Below the pieces are notes generated by a model. The model searched no databases and had not been told where the DNA came from. It worked only from the letters and a program-made list of their open reading frames with translations. From Methylotenera oryzisoli (lineage in GTDB: Bacteria; Pseudomonadota; Gammaproteobacteria; Burkholderiales; Methylophilaceae): a stretch of DNA of 64,000 nt. The translations under genes were made by a program, and so were the position numbers. Within the stretch, counting starts at the first letter, position 1. Every line of letters begins with the position of its first letter. Positions 44,886 through 55,896 of the stretch are shown here, in pieces. Where the stretch lies: assembly GCF_004661485.1 (NCBI RefSeq), contig NZ_PQVH01000010.1:54681-118680 (forward strand), in the 5' to 3' direction.

Positions 44886-45752
44886 ATGACTGCTCAAATT
44901 ATCAATGGCAAAGCAATTGCCGACAATTTATTAGACTCAATCAAAGAAAGAATCAACCAACGCCTGTTAGCCAACAAACGAGCGCCAGGTCTTGCGGTTA
45001 TCTTGTTAGGCGAGGATCCTGCCTCCGCCATCTATGTGCGCAACAAACGCCTAGCTTGTGAGAAAGTCGGCATTCGCTCCGTTGCCTATAATTTGCCAGC
45101 CACCACGACAGAACAAGAGCTACTTGCCTTAATCACGCAGCTTAACCAAGATAACACGATAGATGGCATTCTGGTGCAATCACCATTGCCACCGCAAATC
45201 GAAGAAGAGCACATCATTGAGTGCATTAGCCCAAACAAAGATGTGGATGGATTCCACCCATACAATATTGGTCGCTTGGCCGTGCGCCAGCCAACGCTAC
45301 GCTCATGCACACCATTTGGTGTCATTAAAATGCTAGAAGCCTCAGGCATCAACCTTATGGGGCTTGATGCTGTTGTTGTAGGCGTATCTAACCACGTAGG
45401 CCGCCCGATGGGCTTAGAGTTATTGTTAGCCGGCTGTACAGTGACTAGCTGCCACCGCCACACCAAAGAGCTAGCCAAGATGGTTGCACACGCTGACCTG
45501 GTGGTTGCTGCTGCTGGCAAACCAGGCTTAATCAAAGGGGAATGGATTAAGCCAGGCGCCATTGTGATTGATATCGGTATCAACCGCCTAGAAGACGGTC
45601 GTATTTGCGGCGATGTGGATTTCAACGTTGCAAAAGAGCGTGCTGGCTGGATTACACCGGTGCCGGGCGGCGTTGGCCCAATGACGGTTGCAACGTTGAT
45701 GGAGAACACATTGCTCTCATTAGAACTTAGTGAACAAGGCAGCGCAATTTAA
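44886..45752 (+). CDS. folD: Methylenetetrahydrofolate dehydrogenase / cyclohydrolase
   Basis: A 288-residue bifunctional FolD. It interconverts 5,10-methylene-, 5,10-methenyl- and 10-formyl-THF, central to one-carbon flow. The signatures [21 protein letters not shown] (part [12 protein letters not shown]) with the catalytic Lys, [13 protein letters not shown], and [18 protein letters not shown] (part [10 protein letters not shown]) are all present, and the Rossmann motif [13 protein letters not shown] binds NADP. In a methylotroph it could also serve formaldehyde or formate assimilation. It diverges from the tRNA cluster. Confidence 0.97.
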   Translation: MTAQIINGKAIADNLLDSIKERINQRLLANKRAPGLAVILLGEDPASAIYVRNKRLACEKVGIRSVAYNLPATTTEQELLALITQLNQDNTIDGILVQSPLPPQIEEEHIIECISPNKDVDGFHPYNIGRLAVRQPTLRSCTPFGVIKMLEASGINLMGLDAVVVGVSNHVGRPMGLELLLAGCTVTSCHRHTKELAKMVAHADLVVAAAGKPGLIKGEWIKPGAIVIDIGINRLEDGRICGDVDFNVAKERAGWITPVPGGVGPMTVATLMENTLLSLELSEQGSAI

Positions 45753-45838
45753 TCACATTAAATCAATTGGATAGATGCATACCAATTAGGCTTTTGCATC
45801 AAACCATTAATCAGTGTACACTCATGCGCTGATTTTAG

Positions 45839-45875
45839 GAGCTAACATTTTTGTTAGCTCAGTTTTCAATATTTT
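45839..45875 (+). terminator. Hairpin between folD and dksA
   Basis: A perfect 8-bp stem GAGCTAAC / GTTAGCTC with a 6-nt loop, followed by T-rich sequence (AGTTTTC, then ATTTTT). It lies 42 nt before the dksA start. It may end folD transcription or act in the dksA leader. Confidence 0.5.
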
Positions 45876-45901
45876 TAATTTTTTGTATTTGGGTAATTAT
45901 T

Positions 45902-46324
45902 ATGGCAGATGTAATTAGTAAGCAATTCACGCCTTATCAGCCGAAACCTGATGAAGAATACATGAGCAAAGCTCAACTAGAACATTTTCGTTCTATTTTA
46001 AATGACTGGAAAGCTGAGTTAAGCGAAGAACTTGATCGCACCGTGCACACCATGCAGGATGAAGTGACGATGTTTGCCGACCCAAACGATAGAGCCAGTC
46101 AAGAATCTGACATGACGCTAGAGTTACGCAACCGCGACCGCGAACGTAAGCTTATTAAGAAAATTGATGAAACCTTACGCAACATCGAACATGATGAGTA
46201 CGGCTACTGCGAAGGCTGCGGCATTGAGATTGGCTTAAAACGCCTAGAAGCACGCCCGACAGCCACTTTATGTATCGACTGCAAAACATTAGACGAACTA
46301 AGAGAACGCCAAGTCGCTAAATAA
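45902..46324 (+). CDS. dksA: RNA polymerase-binding transcription factor DksA
   Basis: 140 residues. DksA binds the RNA polymerase secondary channel and, with ppGpp, tunes rRNA, tRNA and amino-acid promoters. The coiled coil (about 30-105) has the tip region with FADPNDRASQESDM, including the Asp pair and Ala needed for function. The zinc finger YCEGCG ... CIDCK is complete with four Cys. The frame is open upstream to 45851, but ATG at 45902 (MADVISKQFTPY) gives the normal N-terminus. The GC-rich discriminator of the tRNA-Phe promoter in this window is a plausible target. Confidence 0.96.
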   Translation: MADVISKQFTPYQPKPDEEYMSKAQLEHFRSILNDWKAELSEELDRTVHTMQDEVTMFADPNDRASQESDMTLELRNRDRERKLIKKIDETLRNIEHDEYGYCEGCGIEIGLKRLEARPTATLCIDCKTLDELRERQVAK

Positions 46325-46408
46325 CCAGCGCCAAGCCAGTACCAACTTTAGCGTTTTTTCATTTAAGCTTAACTAAAAAACTTGAATGAATATTTAAAAC
46401 AATAAATT

Positions 46409-46440
46409 AACAAAAAGCCCGCAATTGCGGGCTTTTTGTT
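46409..46440. terminator. Bidirectional terminator between dksA and pnp
   Basis: A 32-bp perfect palindrome: AACAAAAAGCCCGC with its complement around AATT. Both strands give a GC stem followed by TTTTTG, so it can end dksA (+) and pnp (-) transcripts. Confidence 0.9.
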
Positions 46441-46466
46441 ATCTAGCAAGTGACACGATTACCGTA

Positions 46467-48596
46467 TTACTCGTCAGCTTCTGTTTCAGCTTTAGCCTCT
46501 GCAACTGGCGGATCAATCAAAGCTTTCATGCTTAGACGTACACGACCCTTTTCATCAGCCTCAACCACTTTAACCTTCACTACGTCGCCTTCTTTCAAGA
46601 AGTCAGCCACTGCATTCACACGTTGATGTGCAATTTGTGAAATATGTAGCAAGCCATCTTTACCTGGAATCAAAGTAACGATTGCACCGAAATCAAGCAA
46701 TTTGATTACAGTACCTTCATAGGTTTGACCCACTTCAACTTCAGCAGTGATTTCTGCAATGCGACGTTGCGCTTCAGCACCTTGCTCTGAGCTTGTGCAT
46801 GCAATTTTCACTGTACCGTCATCTTCGATATCAATCGTTGTGCCAGTTTCTTCAGTTAACGCACGAATCACTGCACCACCCTTACCGATTACATCACGGA
46901 TTTTCTCAGGATTAATCTTCATAGTGATAATACGTGGTGCAAATTGTGACATTTCTGTATTTGCGCCACTCACAGCTTGCTTCATGATACCAAGAATGTG
47001 TGCACGACCTTCTTTAGCCTGCGCTAAAGCCACTTGCATGATTTGTGCAGTGATGCCTGTGATTTTGATGTCCATTTGCAAGGCAGTGATACCATCTTCT
47101 GTACCAGCTACTTTAAAGTCCATATCACCCAAGTGATCTTCATCACCTAAGATGTCAGTCAACACAGCAACACGGTTACCTTCTTTGATCAAGCCCATTG
47201 CGATACCCGCAACATGGTTTTTCATTGGTACACCAGCATCCATTAACGCTAAGCAGCCACCGCATACAGAGGCCATTGAGCTTGAGCCGTTAGATTCTGT
47301 AATCTCAGAAACCACACGCATGGTGTAATCAAAATCTTCTTTAGCTGGCAATGCAGCAACCAAAGCACGTTTTGCTAAACGGCCATGACCGATTTCGCGG
47401 CGTTTTGGGGTACCTACGCGGCCAGTTTCTCCAGTTGCGTACGGAGGCATGTTGTAATGCAGCATAAAGCGGTCATTGTATTCACCTTGCAATGCATCAA
47501 TGGTTTGCTCATCACGGCCTGTACCTAAAGTCGCTACAACCAACGCTTGTGTTTCACCACGTGTAAACAGTGCTGAACCATGCGTACGTGGCAATACACC
47601 GGTACGGATGCTGATAGGACGCACCGTGCGTGTATCACGGCCATCAATACGTGGCTCGCCATTTAAAATTTGGCTACGTACAGTTTTAGCTTCTAAATTA
47701 AAGATTTCATTTTTAATTTTATTCGCTTCTGAAGTTGAAGTTTCTTCAGTTACTAACTCAGCCAACACACGGTTGGTGATTTCTTCTAACTTAGCTGAAC
47801 GCGCACCTTTGGCTTTAATCTGGAATGCAGCATTAATATCAGCAGCAGCCAAGCCAGCTACTTTTTCAATCAATGCAGTATCTGGCTCTGGGGCAACCCA
47901 GTCCCAAGCATCTTTACCAGCTTCTGCTGTTAATTCGCTAATCAATTTAATCACAGCTTGCATTTGCTCGTGACCATAAACAACCGCGCCTAACATCACT
48001 TCTTCTGAAAGCTCTTTAGCCTCTGACTCAACCATCATTACAGCGCTTTCTGTTGCCGCAACGACCAAATCAAGCTCAGTTTCTTCCAATTGTGCTTTAG
48101 TCGGGTTCAATACGTATTCGTCATTGATATAACCAACGCGAGCCGCACCTAGTGGACCGTAGTATGGAATACCTGACAATGACATCGCTGCGGATGCACC
48201 GATAATTGCAGGAATGTCTGCATCGATTTCCGGATCTGATGACAACACAGTTGCCACGACTTGCACTTCGTTATAAAACGCTTCTGGGAACAGAGGGCGT
48301 AATGGACGGTCGATCAAACGACTAGTCAGTGTTTCTTTTTCTGAAGGACGGCCTTCACGCTTGAAAAAACCACCTGGGATTTTGCCCGCAGCATAGGTTT
48401 TTTCCATGTAATCTACAGTTAACGGGAAGAAGTCTTGACCTGCTTTAACTTCACGTTTGCTGGTAACAGCTACCAACACCACCGTATCACCGTAGCTCAC
48501 CATCACCGCAGCATCTGCCTGGCGTGAGATTTCACCGGTTTCAAGGGTTAGCGTGTGCGCACCGTATTGAATACTTTTAGTAACTTTATTAAACAT
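46467..48596 (-). CDS. pnp: Polyribonucleotide nucleotidyltransferase (PNPase)
   Basis: A 709-residue PNPase, full length. Two RNase PH domains (about 10-230 and 310-555) flank a helical domain. Conserved parts include [19 protein letters not shown] (part [12 protein letters not shown]) and [18 protein letters not shown] (part MDAGVP). KH (about 555-615: [20 protein letters not shown]) and S1 (about 622-690) domains complete it. It degrades mRNA 3' to 5' with phosphate as part of the degradosome. It is the last gene of the nusA-infB operon and is separated from rpsO by a hairpin. Confidence 0.98.
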   Translation of the reverse strand: MFNKVTKSIQYGAHTLTLETGEISRQADAAVMVSYGDTVVLVAVTSKREVKAGQDFFPLTVDYMEKTYAAGKIPGGFFKREGRPSEKETLTSRLIDRPLRPLFPEAFYNEVQVVATVLSSDPEIDADIPAIIGASAAMSLSGIPYYGPLGAARVGYINDEYVLNPTKAQLEETELDLVVAATESAVMMVESEAKELSEEVMLGAVVYGHEQMQAVIKLISELTAEAGKDAWDWVAPEPDTALIEKVAGLAAADINAAFQIKAKGARSAKLEEITNRVLAELVTEETSTSEANKIKNEIFNLEAKTVRSQILNGEPRIDGRDTRTVRPISIRTGVLPRTHGSALFTRGETQALVVATLGTGRDEQTIDALQGEYNDRFMLHYNMPPYATGETGRVGTPKRREIGHGRLAKRALVAALPAKEDFDYTMRVVSEITESNGSSSMASVCGGCLALMDAGVPMKNHVAGIAMGLIKEGNRVAVLTDILGDEDHLGDMDFKVAGTEDGITALQMDIKITGITAQIMQVALAQAKEGRAHILGIMKQAVSGANTEMSQFAPRIITMKINPEKIRDVIGKGGAVIRALTEETGTTIDIEDDGTVKIACTSSEQGAEAQRRIAEITAEVEVGQTYEGTVIKLLDFGAIVTLIPGKDGLLHISQIAHQRVNAVADFLKEGDVVKVKVVEADEKGRVRLSMKALIDPPVAEAKAETEADE

Positions 48597-48650
48597 TTAT
48601 TTTCCTTTTTCAACAGACTGTTATTCACTACCCAATAACAATCTAACAAT

Positions 48651-48687
48651 AAAAAAAGCCGATGCATATTGATGCTATCGGCTTTTT
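48651..48687 (-). terminator. Terminator/processing hairpin between rpsO and pnp
   Basis: On the - strand AAAAAGCCGAT / ATCGGCTTTTT, with an inner GCAT / ATGC stem, runs into a T-tract. In enteric bacteria the same spot holds a partial terminator and RNase III/E processing site; here a similar role is inferred. Confidence 0.8.
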
Positions 48688-48735
48688 ACAGCAATTATAT
48701 AAGTGAAGCCAAAAAGCTAAGCACTTTTATAACTG

Positions 48736-49005
48736 TTACTTACGCAGACCTAAACGTTGAATCAATGTTTGATAACGGCTAGAGTCTTTACGTTTTAGGT
48801 AATCTAACAAGCTACGACGTTGGCTAACTAAAGCTAACAAACCACGACGTGAGTGGTTGTCTTTTTTGTTAGATTTGAAGTGCTCTGTTAGATAGCTGAT
48901 GCGGTTTGTTAAAAGTGCTACTTGCACTTCTGGACTTGCCGTATCATTTGGTGCGCGTTGATATTCTGCAACGATTTTCGCGGTATCTTGTGCTGTAACT
49001 GCCAT
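48736..49005 (-). CDS. rpsO: 30S ribosomal protein S15
   Basis: 89 residues, the standard length. The four-helix S15 fold is clear: [23 protein letters not shown] (part [13 protein letters not shown]), [14 protein letters not shown] and [13 protein letters not shown]. It binds 16S rRNA helix 22 and nucleates the platform. It has its own promoter at 49106-49134 in addition to read-through from truB. Confidence 0.98.
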   Translation of the reverse strand: MAVTAQDTAKIVAEYQRAPNDTASPEVQVALLTNRISYLTEHFKSNKKDNHSRRGLLALVSQRRSLLDYLKRKDSSRYQTLIQRLGLRK

Positions 49006-49105
49006 AACTTTTTCCTAAATTTAGAGGTTTTGCGTCAATACAAAAGTAGCCTAGTATCTTATTTGGATGCTAACCCACAATTGCATTCATTTACATGAAC
49101 CGCAC

Positions 49106-49134
49106 ATTATAGTGACAAGTTAACAGCTTAACAA
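49106..49134 (-). promoter_or_regulatory. Internal sigma-70 promoter for rpsO-pnp
   Basis: On the - strand TTGTTA (49134-49129) and perfect TATAAT (49111-49106) are 17 bp apart, in the 151-bp gap between truB and rpsO. The predicted leader of about 95 nt could carry S15 autoregulation. Confidence 0.7.
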
Positions 49135-49156
49135 GTTATTTCAACAATCGGCTTAA

Positions 49157-50062
49157 CTATATTACTTGCTGCATCAAGCGTTTAGGTGCAATTTTGCCAT
49201 CACGCTGCTGCTCACCTAAGCCCAAAAACACATGCCGCTCATCGTACAAGCGCAACAAACCAGCAGGTACCTTGCCGCTTTGCCACACCGCTTGCCCTTG
49301 CATCAAATAGAAAGCGCTATCCGCACCCAACACTAGCGCCGGCAAGTCATCCACTGCCGTATCTGGCGCGGCCAGTTTTGCCAAACGCTCATCTGCACTC
49401 AGCGCTTCAAACTCAGCTAAGGTGATGGCTTGAGCAATGTCATAGCCAGCGGTATAGGTTCTGCGCAAACCAATCAAATGCGCGCCACAGCCTAAACTAG
49501 CGCCGATATCCTCCGCCAACGTACGAATATAAGTGCCTTTACTGCAAGATACCTCAATTTCTGCAACATCCCCTGCGAAGCTCAGGACCTCGATAGCATG
49601 GATAGTAACGGTACGTATCTTACGCTCAATCTCTATGCCCTCACGTGCATATTCATACAAGGCCTTGCCTTCATGCTTTAAGGCCGAGTACATAGGGGGA
49701 GTTTGATTAATGACACCGACGAACTGCAGGCAAGCCTGGCTAAATTCTGTTGCACTCACTTGCACGGGCGCTTGCTTCAGCACTTCACCTTCAGCATCAC
49801 CAGTGGTAGTGGTGATACCCAATTTAATCGTAGCATGATAAGTTTTATCGGCATCAGTGAGGTAATGCGCGAACTTGGTGGCTTCGCCAAAACAAAGTGG
49901 CAATAAACCCGTAGCTAGCGGATCAAGCGTGCCGGTATGTCCGGCCTTGGCCGCTTGTAGCAGCCACTTCACCCGCTGCAAGGCTTGGTTAGAAGAAAAA
50001 CCTAAAGGCTTATCTAATAACAAAATACCATTGATATTTTTTTTGACTCTCTTGAATTGCAA
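49157..50062 (-). CDS. truB: tRNA pseudouridine-55 synthase
   Basis: A 301-residue TruB. It makes pseudouridine 55 in the T loop of tRNAs. The N-terminal NGILLLDKPLGFSSNQALQ and the catalytic Asp in GHTGTLDPLATGLLP are intact, and the C-terminal PUA-like domain (about 235-300) is present. It follows rbfA by 21 bp in the operon. Confidence 0.96.
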   Translation of the reverse strand: MQFKRVKKNINGILLLDKPLGFSSNQALQRVKWLLQAAKAGHTGTLDPLATGLLPLCFGEATKFAHYLTDADKTYHATIKLGITTTTGDAEGEVLKQAPVQVSATEFSQACLQFVGVINQTPPMYSALKHEGKALYEYAREGIEIERKIRTVTIHAIEVLSFAGDVAEIEVSCSKGTYIRTLAEDIGASLGCGAHLIGLRRTYTAGYDIAQAITLAEFEALSADERLAKLAAPDTAVDDLPALVLGADSAFYLMQGQAVWQSGKVPAGLLRLYDERHVFLGLGEQQRDGKIAPKRLMQQVI

Positions 50063-50083
50063 AGGGACGTTAACTCTAAGAAG

Positions 50084-50440
50084 TTAAGACTTGGTTTTAT
50101 CTGAAGCAATCGCCTCATCAATCAGCTTGGACATCATCATGCCGTTATCGATGGACGCATCATACACAAAGTGCAATTGCGGTACTGTGCGTAATAACAT
50201 ACGCTTTGCAAGCTGCGTACGCAAAAAGCCGGCAGATTTTTCCAAACCCTGCTGCGTACTATCGCTCTGCTTTGCTGCACTATAAAAAATCTTAGCGTGC
50301 GCCATGTCACCCGTTACCTCAACTGCAGTGACGGTGACCATGCCAACACGCGGGTCTTTAATTTCAAACATCAGCAGGTCTGCGATTTCGCGCTGCATCT
50401 GTTCAGCCACACGGTGACTACGTGAAAAATCTTTTGCCAT
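50084..50440 (-). CDS. rbfA: 30S ribosome-binding factor A
   Basis: 118 residues. A KH-type fold protein for late 16S rRNA 5'-end maturation. RSHRVAEQMQREIADLL, then EIKDPRVGMVTVTAVEVTGD (part EIKDPRVGMVTVT) and the C-terminal PQLHFVYDASIDNGMMMSKLI are family signatures. It sits between infB and truB as in most proteobacteria. Confidence 0.96.
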   Translation of the reverse strand: MAKDFSRSHRVAEQMQREIADLLMFEIKDPRVGMVTVTAVEVTGDMAHAKIFYSAAKQSDSTQQGLEKSAGFLRTQLAKRMLLRTVPQLHFVYDASIDNGMMMSKLIDEAIASDKTKS

Positions 50441-50518
50441 TCTAATCCTAAAAGTGTTGATACATGACCTGCTGCATATTGCCGCTTACAAGCCATACAT
50501 CAAACACTGGGTAAGCGC

Positions 50519-53263
50519 TTATAGCGTACGCGCTACTTCAATCATCTCGTAAACTTCCAAGATATCACCAACTTCGATATCGTTGTAGCCCTTCAATGAC
50601 AGACCGCACTCGAAATTGTTTTTAACTTCTTTAACGTCATCTTTAAAGCGTTTTAGTGAATCCAACTCGCCAGTATGCACGATCACGTTATTACGCAAGA
50701 TACGTACTTTAGAGTTACGTTTAATCATACCGTCTTGTACATAGCAACCAGCAATCGCACCAATCTTAGAAATACGGAATACCTCACGCACTTCTACCGT
50801 ACCAATCATGCTCTCTTTTTGCTCTGGTGCCAACATGCCGCCAAGTGCCGCTTTGATTTCGTCTACTGCTTCATAAATAATGTTGTAGTAACGTACATCC
50901 ACACCTAACGTATCAATCAACTTACGTGCGCCTGAGTCAGCACGCACACTGAAACCAATCAACACCGCTTTAGAAGCTGCAGCCAAGTTCACATCTGACT
51001 CACTGATTGCACCCACGCCGGTGTGAATAATATTCACTTTCACTTCGCTGGTAGACAGTTTTTGCAAGCTTGTTGCCAAGGCTTCGTATGAGCCCTGCAC
51101 GTCTGACTTGATAATCAAACCAAGTGTTTGCACTTCGCCTGATTCCATTTGCTCGAACATGTTTTCCAGTTTTGCCGCTTGCTGTTTAGCAAGTTTCACA
51201 TCACGGTATTTGCCTTGACGGAACAATGCAATTTCACGTGCTTTGCGCTCGTCATTTAATACGATCACTTCTTCACCCGCGCTAGGCACGTCAGACAAAC
51301 CTAGAATTTCCACTGGCATTGATGGGCCAGCCTCTTGAATGTCTTTACCGGTCTCATCCAACATCGCACGTACTTTACCAAAAGTAGTGCCCGCCAAAAT
51401 CATATCACCACGTTTTAAAGTACCTGATTGCACTAGAATCGTAGCCACTGAACCGCGACCTTTGTCTAGACGGCCTTCAATCACCAAGCCCTTGGCTGGT
51501 GTATTTTTAGGCGCTTTCAACTCCAACACTTCAGCCTGCAGCAACACAGCCTCTAGCAAATCATCAATACCTTGACCAGTTTTAGCTGATACCGCACGGA
51601 ACATCGTGTCACCACCAAAGTCTTCAGGCACCACTTCCTGACTCACCAGTTCCATTTTCACGCGCTCAGGATCTGCATCCGGCTTATCAATTTTATTGAT
51701 CGCCACAACAATCGGCACACCAGCTGCTTTAGCATGGTGAATCGCTTCGATTGTTTGCGGCATCACGCCGTCATCTGCGGACACGACTAGAATCACAATA
51801 TCTGTCGCCTTGGCACCACGCGCACGCATCGCTGTAAACGCTTCATGGCCTGGGGTATCTAGGAATGTCACCATACCGCTAGGCGTTTCAACATGGTAAG
51901 CACCAATATGCTGCGTAATACCGCCAGCCTCACCAGTTGCCACGCGGCTACGGCGAATGTAATCCAACAATGATGTTTTACCGTGGTCAACGTGGCCCAT
52001 CACCGTCACAACAGGTGGACGTGTTTCCATGATCGCTTCAGCATGCTCAGCTTCTTCGATAAACGCATCTGGGTCATTTGGTGCTGCAGCCTGGGCCTTA
52101 TGACCCATCTCTTCCACAATAATAATGGCAGTTTCTTGGTCTAGCACTTGGTTGATGGTCACCATCATGCCCATGCCCATCAGCGTTTTAATCACTTCAC
52201 CTGACTTCACTGACATTTTGTGTGCCAAATCAGCCACAGTAATGGTTTCTGGTACAAGCACTTCATACACTAACGGTTCAGTTGGTGCAGTAAAGGCATG
52301 CTGCTGATCATCATCATGATGCTTACCGCCTTTGCCTTTCGGCGCACGCCAGCCAGTTTTACCGCTCGTTACGTCACCACGTGTTTTTAATCCACGTTTT
52401 TTGTTCTCGGCATCGGTCCACTCTTTATTGTTACCTTTACCTTTTTTCGCATCTTTTACACCTGGTTTTTCAGCACCTTCTTTTGCTACAGGTTTATGCA
52501 AGGTACCTTCTGAAAGCTTAGCTGCTTTAGCTTTTGCAGCTTCAGCTTCTGCTAACTTTCTCGCCTCTTCGTCTAAACGACGCTGCGCTAACTCTTCTTT
52601 TTTGCGTTTATCTTCTGCTTGCAATGCTAGTAACGTCGCATGGCGCTTAGCTTCTTGCTCACGCAACGCAATCTCTTCCGCACCAAGCAAGTCTTTGCGG
52701 CTGATAGTTTGTTGTCTAACCACAACCTTTTCAGGCTCAACCACAGCTTCAACTTGCACTTCGGCCACCACTGGTGCAGCAACTTCCGGCTCAGGCTCAA
52801 CTACCGGTGCTACTGGCGCCTCAACCACAACTGGCTCAGGCTCAGCGACAGGAGCAACCGGCACTTCAACTACTGGCGCGGGCACTTCAACCGGAGTTTC
52901 TACCGCATCAACAGCAGCTTCGACCAAAGCATCTTCAACAACATCCTCTTCAGGCATGCCAGAGTCTTCGCGCTGCTCGATCACGCGTTTCTTGCGTACT
53001 TCTACTTGAATTGTGCGCGCTTTACCGCTGTTATCAGTTTTTTTAATTTCTGTGCTTGATTTGCGTGTGAGGGTAATTTTGTTTTTAGGAGCAAGCGTAC
53101 CGTGCTCTTTACGCAAATGATCTAGCAATGCCGCTTTATCGTGCTCACTTAATTCATCTTCTGCGCTTGTTTTATGCACGCCAGCACTTTTAAGCTGTTC
53201 TAATAACAATGCCGTCGGCAGCTTTAATTCGCCAGCAAATTGTTCTACGGTTGTTTGTGCCAT
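50519..53263 (-). CDS. infB: Translation initiation factor IF-2
   Basis: 914 residues, long isoform. The N-terminal IF2-N subdomain (about 1-52) is followed by a low-complexity region (about 110-200) with repeated Val/Pro/Glu/Ala units (such as [20 protein letters not shown]) and an Ala/Lys/Glu helix (about 190-250). A second IF2-N domain is at about 335-385. The GTPase has [14 protein letters not shown] (G1), DTPGHEAF (G3) and NKIDKP (G4). Domains II, C1 and C2 extend to the normal C-terminus. It delivers fMet-tRNA to the 30S subunit. Confidence 0.98.
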   Translation of the reverse strand: MAQTTVEQFAGELKLPTALLLEQLKSAGVHKTSAEDELSEHDKAALLDHLRKEHGTLAPKNKITLTRKSSTEIKKTDNSGKARTIQVEVRKKRVIEQREDSGMPEEDVVEDALVEAAVDAVETPVEVPAPVVEVPVAPVAEPEPVVVEAPVAPVVEPEPEVAAPVVAEVQVEAVVEPEKVVVRQQTISRKDLLGAEEIALREQEAKRHATLLALQAEDKRKKEELAQRRLDEEARKLAEAEAAKAKAAKLSEGTLHKPVAKEGAEKPGVKDAKKGKGNNKEWTDAENKKRGLKTRGDVTSGKTGWRAPKGKGGKHHDDDQQHAFTAPTEPLVYEVLVPETITVADLAHKMSVKSGEVIKTLMGMGMMVTINQVLDQETAIIIVEEMGHKAQAAAPNDPDAFIEEAEHAEAIMETRPPVVTVMGHVDHGKTSLLDYIRRSRVATGEAGGITQHIGAYHVETPSGMVTFLDTPGHEAFTAMRARGAKATDIVILVVSADDGVMPQTIEAIHHAKAAGVPIVVAINKIDKPDADPERVKMELVSQEVVPEDFGGDTMFRAVSAKTGQGIDDLLEAVLLQAEVLELKAPKNTPAKGLVIEGRLDKGRGSVATILVQSGTLKRGDMILAGTTFGKVRAMLDETGKDIQEAGPSMPVEILGLSDVPSAGEEVIVLNDERKAREIALFRQGKYRDVKLAKQQAAKLENMFEQMESGEVQTLGLIIKSDVQGSYEALATSLQKLSTSEVKVNIIHTGVGAISESDVNLAAASKAVLIGFSVRADSGARKLIDTLGVDVRYYNIIYEAVDEIKAALGGMLAPEQKESMIGTVEVREVFRISKIGAIAGCYVQDGMIKRNSKVRILRNNVIVHTGELDSLKRFKDDVKEVKNNFECGLSLKGYNDIEVGDILEVYEMIEVARTL

Positions 53264-53386
53264 CTTGTTGCTCCAGTATTCTTCTTCCTAAGCTTTATTG
53301 CCTAGCGTTACCACTCATTATTACTGCGCTTTAGTTCGGCCAAACTGAATTGACCGATACCCATAAAGCGCTACATTTGAATATTA

Positions 53387-54859
53387 TTATTTAAACCAAG
53401 GTGCGCGAGCTGTCATGATTAGTGTTTTTGCGCGCTCTTCGTCCATATTGGTTAATTCAACCAACTCATCAATTGCCAACTCAGCTAAATCATCCATGGT
53501 TGAGATGCCTTTTGCCGCTAATTGATGAGCAGTTGCATCATCCATACCTTCTAGCGTCAACAAGTCTTCTGCAGCCTCTTCCACTTTTTCTTCTTTGGCA
53601 ATGGCTTCTGTCAACAATGCAGCACGAGCACGCTTGCGCAGCTCTTCTACCGTATCTTCATCAAAAGCCTCAATTTGGTTCATTTCTGCCAGAGGCACAT
53701 AAGCGATTTCTTCTAATGTGCTAAAGCCTTCTTGTACTAGAATTTCAGCCACTTCCTCATCAACGTCTAGTTTTTCCATAAACAATTGACTAACACCAGC
53801 ATACTCTTCTTGATTTTTCTGTGCCGCTTGATCAACCGTTAAGATGTTCAAGGTCCAGCCAGTTAACTCTGAAGCCAAACGCACGTTTTGACCACTACGG
53901 CCAATCGCCAATGCCAATTGCTCTTCTTCCACCACTACATCCATGCTGTGCGCATCTTCATCAACGACGATGCTAGACACTTCAGCTGGAGACATTGCGT
54001 TAATCACAAACTGCGCCGGCTCCATGCTCCATAACACGATATCCACACGCTCACCAGCCAACTCACCGGTTACCGCCTGCACACGTGAACCACGCATACC
54101 CACACATGTACCCACTGGGTCTAGGCGCTGATCATTGCTCTTAACTGCAATTTTTGAACGCAAGCCAGGGTCACGCGCGGCAGAACGAATCTCTAACAAA
54201 CCCTCTTCAATCTCAGGCACTTCCAATTCAAACAAACGCACCAAGAACTCAGGGATAATTCTAGATAGAATTAATTGAGGACCTCGGCCACTGCGCTCGA
54301 TACGCAACAAGTAAGCACGCACACGGTCACCCACACGCAAGTTCTCTTTTGGAATCATTTGCTCACGTGGCAATAGTGATTCGATACGACCCACTTCAAT
54401 GATGGCATTACCTTTTTCCATGCGCTTAATAACGCCGGTCACTAACTTTTCATCACGTGCCAAGAAGTCTTGCAAGATTTGCTCGCGCTCAGCCTCACGC
54501 ACTTTTTGTAAAATCACCTGCTTAGCAGCTTGCGCGCCAATACGGCCGAACTCAAGGTTTTCTAATGGCTCTTCGTAATAGTCACCGATCGTTAAACCTT
54601 TAGAACGCTCATCTTCCTCATCGATTTGATAAGCTGAGTTTTCCAACAAGTCGTAGTCCACATATTGCCAACGTCTAAATGTTTGGTACTCGCCAGTTTC
54701 ACGATCAATAGCAACACGCACATCGGCGTCATCGTGATGTTTTTTCTTTGTAGCCGAAGCCAAAGCAAGCTCTAGCGCGGTAAATATAACGCTTTTATCA
54801 ACGTTTTTTTCATGCGCCAAGGCATCTACCAACAGTAAAATTTCACGACTCATTTTCAA
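53387..54859 (-). CDS. nusA: Transcription elongation/termination factor NusA
   Basis: 490 residues. The N-terminal RNA-polymerase-binding domain (about 1-130), S1 (about 135-200), two KH domains (about 230-345, with [20 protein letters not shown], part [10 protein letters not shown]) and two acidic C-terminal repeats (about 365-490) are all present, as in proteobacteria. It promotes pausing, termination and antitermination. In enterics NusA represses its own operon; the leader hairpin at 55480-55502 is a candidate site for that here. Confidence 0.98.
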   Translation of the reverse strand: MKMSREILLLVDALAHEKNVDKSVIFTALELALASATKKKHHDDADVRVAIDRETGEYQTFRRWQYVDYDLLENSAYQIDEEDERSKGLTIGDYYEEPLENLEFGRIGAQAAKQVILQKVREAEREQILQDFLARDEKLVTGVIKRMEKGNAIIEVGRIESLLPREQMIPKENLRVGDRVRAYLLRIERSGRGPQLILSRIIPEFLVRLFELEVPEIEEGLLEIRSAARDPGLRSKIAVKSNDQRLDPVGTCVGMRGSRVQAVTGELAGERVDIVLWSMEPAQFVINAMSPAEVSSIVVDEDAHSMDVVVEEEQLALAIGRSGQNVRLASELTGWTLNILTVDQAAQKNQEEYAGVSQLFMEKLDVDEEVAEILVQEGFSTLEEIAYVPLAEMNQIEAFDEDTVEELRKRARAALLTEAIAKEEKVEEAAEDLLTLEGMDDATAHQLAAKGISTMDDLAELAIDELVELTNMDEERAKTLIMTARAPWFK

Positions 54860-54925
54860 TCTCCGACTATATATTGCAGCTTAACTGCCTTATTTATTAA
54901 ATTCTTACAATACACACACTTGCAT

Positions 54926-55411
54926 TTAAAACACCGGGTTTAGCCGGGCTTTATCAATATTACTGAGCGCCATTTTGTAAGTGATGCCTTCAAAATCCAG
55001 CATCAAATGCCCGTCTTCTAAGCCCTTAATCAAGCCTAAAAAAGTTTTTCTCGGCAAGGTTGTTTCTGTAGCGTTAGGGCCTTCATCTTTGATACCAACT
55101 CGCAACTTGATAGATACGCGCTCACCTATGAATCTTAGATAGTCCGACTCTTTCTTCAATACACGATCCATCCCTGGAGATGAAACCTCCAAGCGGTCAT
55201 AATCAATTTCATGCTCAACCGCCAGCAAATTACCCAACTGATTACTTACCAGTACGCAATCATCAATATTCACGCTGTCTTTACTATCAGCAGGATTTTG
55301 CTTATCAATAAACACTCGCAACAATTTGCCTCGATTAGAAATCTCTAAATCCACAAGCTCATAGCCTAGCTGGCTTACTGATTTTTCTATTAACGTTTGC
55401 AAATCCTGCAT
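54926..55411 (-). CDS. rimP: Ribosome maturation factor RimP
   Basis: About 161 residues from ATG at 55411 (MQDLQTLIEKSVSQLGYELV). The open frame extends to 55495, but that part crosses the leader hairpins and adds a Cys-rich stretch foreign to the family. VDLEISNRGKLLRVFIDK, the DCVLVSNQLGNLL segment and LEVSSPGMDRVL are standard RimP motifs. It acts in 30S subunit maturation and leads the rimP-nusA-infB operon. Confidence 0.95.
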   Translation of the reverse strand: MQDLQTLIEKSVSQLGYELVDLEISNRGKLLRVFIDKQNPADSKDSVNIDDCVLVSNQLGNLLAVEHEIDYDRLEVSSPGMDRVLKKESDYLRFIGERVSIKLRVGIKDEGPNATETTLPRKTFLGLIKGLEDGHLMLDFEGITYKMALSNIDKARLNPVF

Positions 55412-55440
55412 AAATCGACCCTTCACTTTCACTGCACAAT

Positions 55441-55469
55441 CTGCGCGCGCATACCTCATGCATGCGCAG
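55441..55469 (-). other. Second hairpin in the rimP leader
   Basis: On the - strand CTGCGC pairs with GCGCAG, with an inner GCAT / ATGC stem closed by GAGGT. It lies about 30 nt before the rimP start, just after the terminator-like hairpin. It may regulate translation or be an alternative to that hairpin. Confidence 0.4.
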
Positions 55470-55479
55470 ATTGCAGAAA

Positions 55480-55502
55480 CAAAAAATGGGCACAAAGCCC
55501 AT
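55480..55502 (-). terminator. Terminator-like hairpin in the rimP-nusA leader
   Basis: On the - strand ATGGGC / GCCCAT with a 5-nt loop is followed by six Ts. It is about 17 nt downstream of a TATAAT box and about 70 nt upstream of the rimP start, so it would stop transcription into the operon unless read through. On the + strand there is no T-tract. Confidence 0.6.
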
Positions 55503-55518
55503 CAAAAAATTCATCCGC

Positions 55519-55548
55519 ATTATACCAATCAATTCAATGAATTGGAAA
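55519..55548 (-). promoter_or_regulatory. Likely promoter of the rimP-nusA-infB operon
   Basis: A perfect TATAAT (55524-55519, - strand) with a weaker TTTCCA (55548-55543) 18 bp upstream. Transcription would start near 55512, about 100 nt before the rimP ATG. Confidence 0.6.
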
Positions 55549-55704
55549 CACTACAGTTAATAAAGTGCGCTTTTTATGCTTTTTATATGAATTACCCTCT
55601 TATATTCTTTTTAGTTATAAATTTATCACAATTAATTATTTTTAATTATTAACTGGTTTATTTATAGTGCGTACTTTCTTACTTATTAAGTAGTTATAGC
55701 GCAG

Positions 55705-55896
55705 ATGCCAAGCAACCAGACAACCAAAACTGTTACACAAGAAATCTTACGTGTAGTGCAAGAGCTCAGTAGCGGTACTGGATTTGGATCGATAGAGATC
55801 ACCGTACACGGAGGGCGTGTGACGTTTATCGAAAAGCGCGAGAGATTAAGATTTAATCACACTTCAATCTCAGGAAACATTAGCAAACTTTCGTAA
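55705..55896 (+). CDS. YezD-family (DUF2292) small protein
   Basis: 63 residues. The core GFGSIEITVHGGRVTFIEKRERLRF matches the YezD/DUF2292 pattern (part GSIEITVHGGRVTFIEK). Such proteins are repeatedly found near sulfate or sulfonate uptake and assimilation genes; their role is unknown. Here it is the first gene of the sulfate-uptake locus, 91 bp before the porin. The C-terminal extension NHTSISGNISKLS is not typical of the core. Confidence 0.8.
   Translation: MPSNQTTKTVTQEILRVVQELSSGTGFGSIEITVHGGRVTFIEKRERLRFNHTSISGNISKLS

Noticed and set aside
45086..45709. 207-codon frame antisense to folD
   Set aside because: Long but wholly antisense to a conserved gene, and its composition reflects the folD codon bias.
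47476..47973. 165-codon frame antisense to pnp
   Set aside because: Antisense shadow; no recognisable protein features.
52740..52940. Repeated short units as a possible CRISPR or tandem DNA repeat
   Set aside because: They are in-frame Val/Pro/Glu/Ala codons of the IF-2 linker, not spaced repeats.
52332..53009. 225-codon + strand frame antisense to infB
   Set aside because: It mirrors the low-complexity Val/Pro/Glu/Ala region of IF-2; the Ser/Thr/Gly-rich product is an artefact of that repetition.
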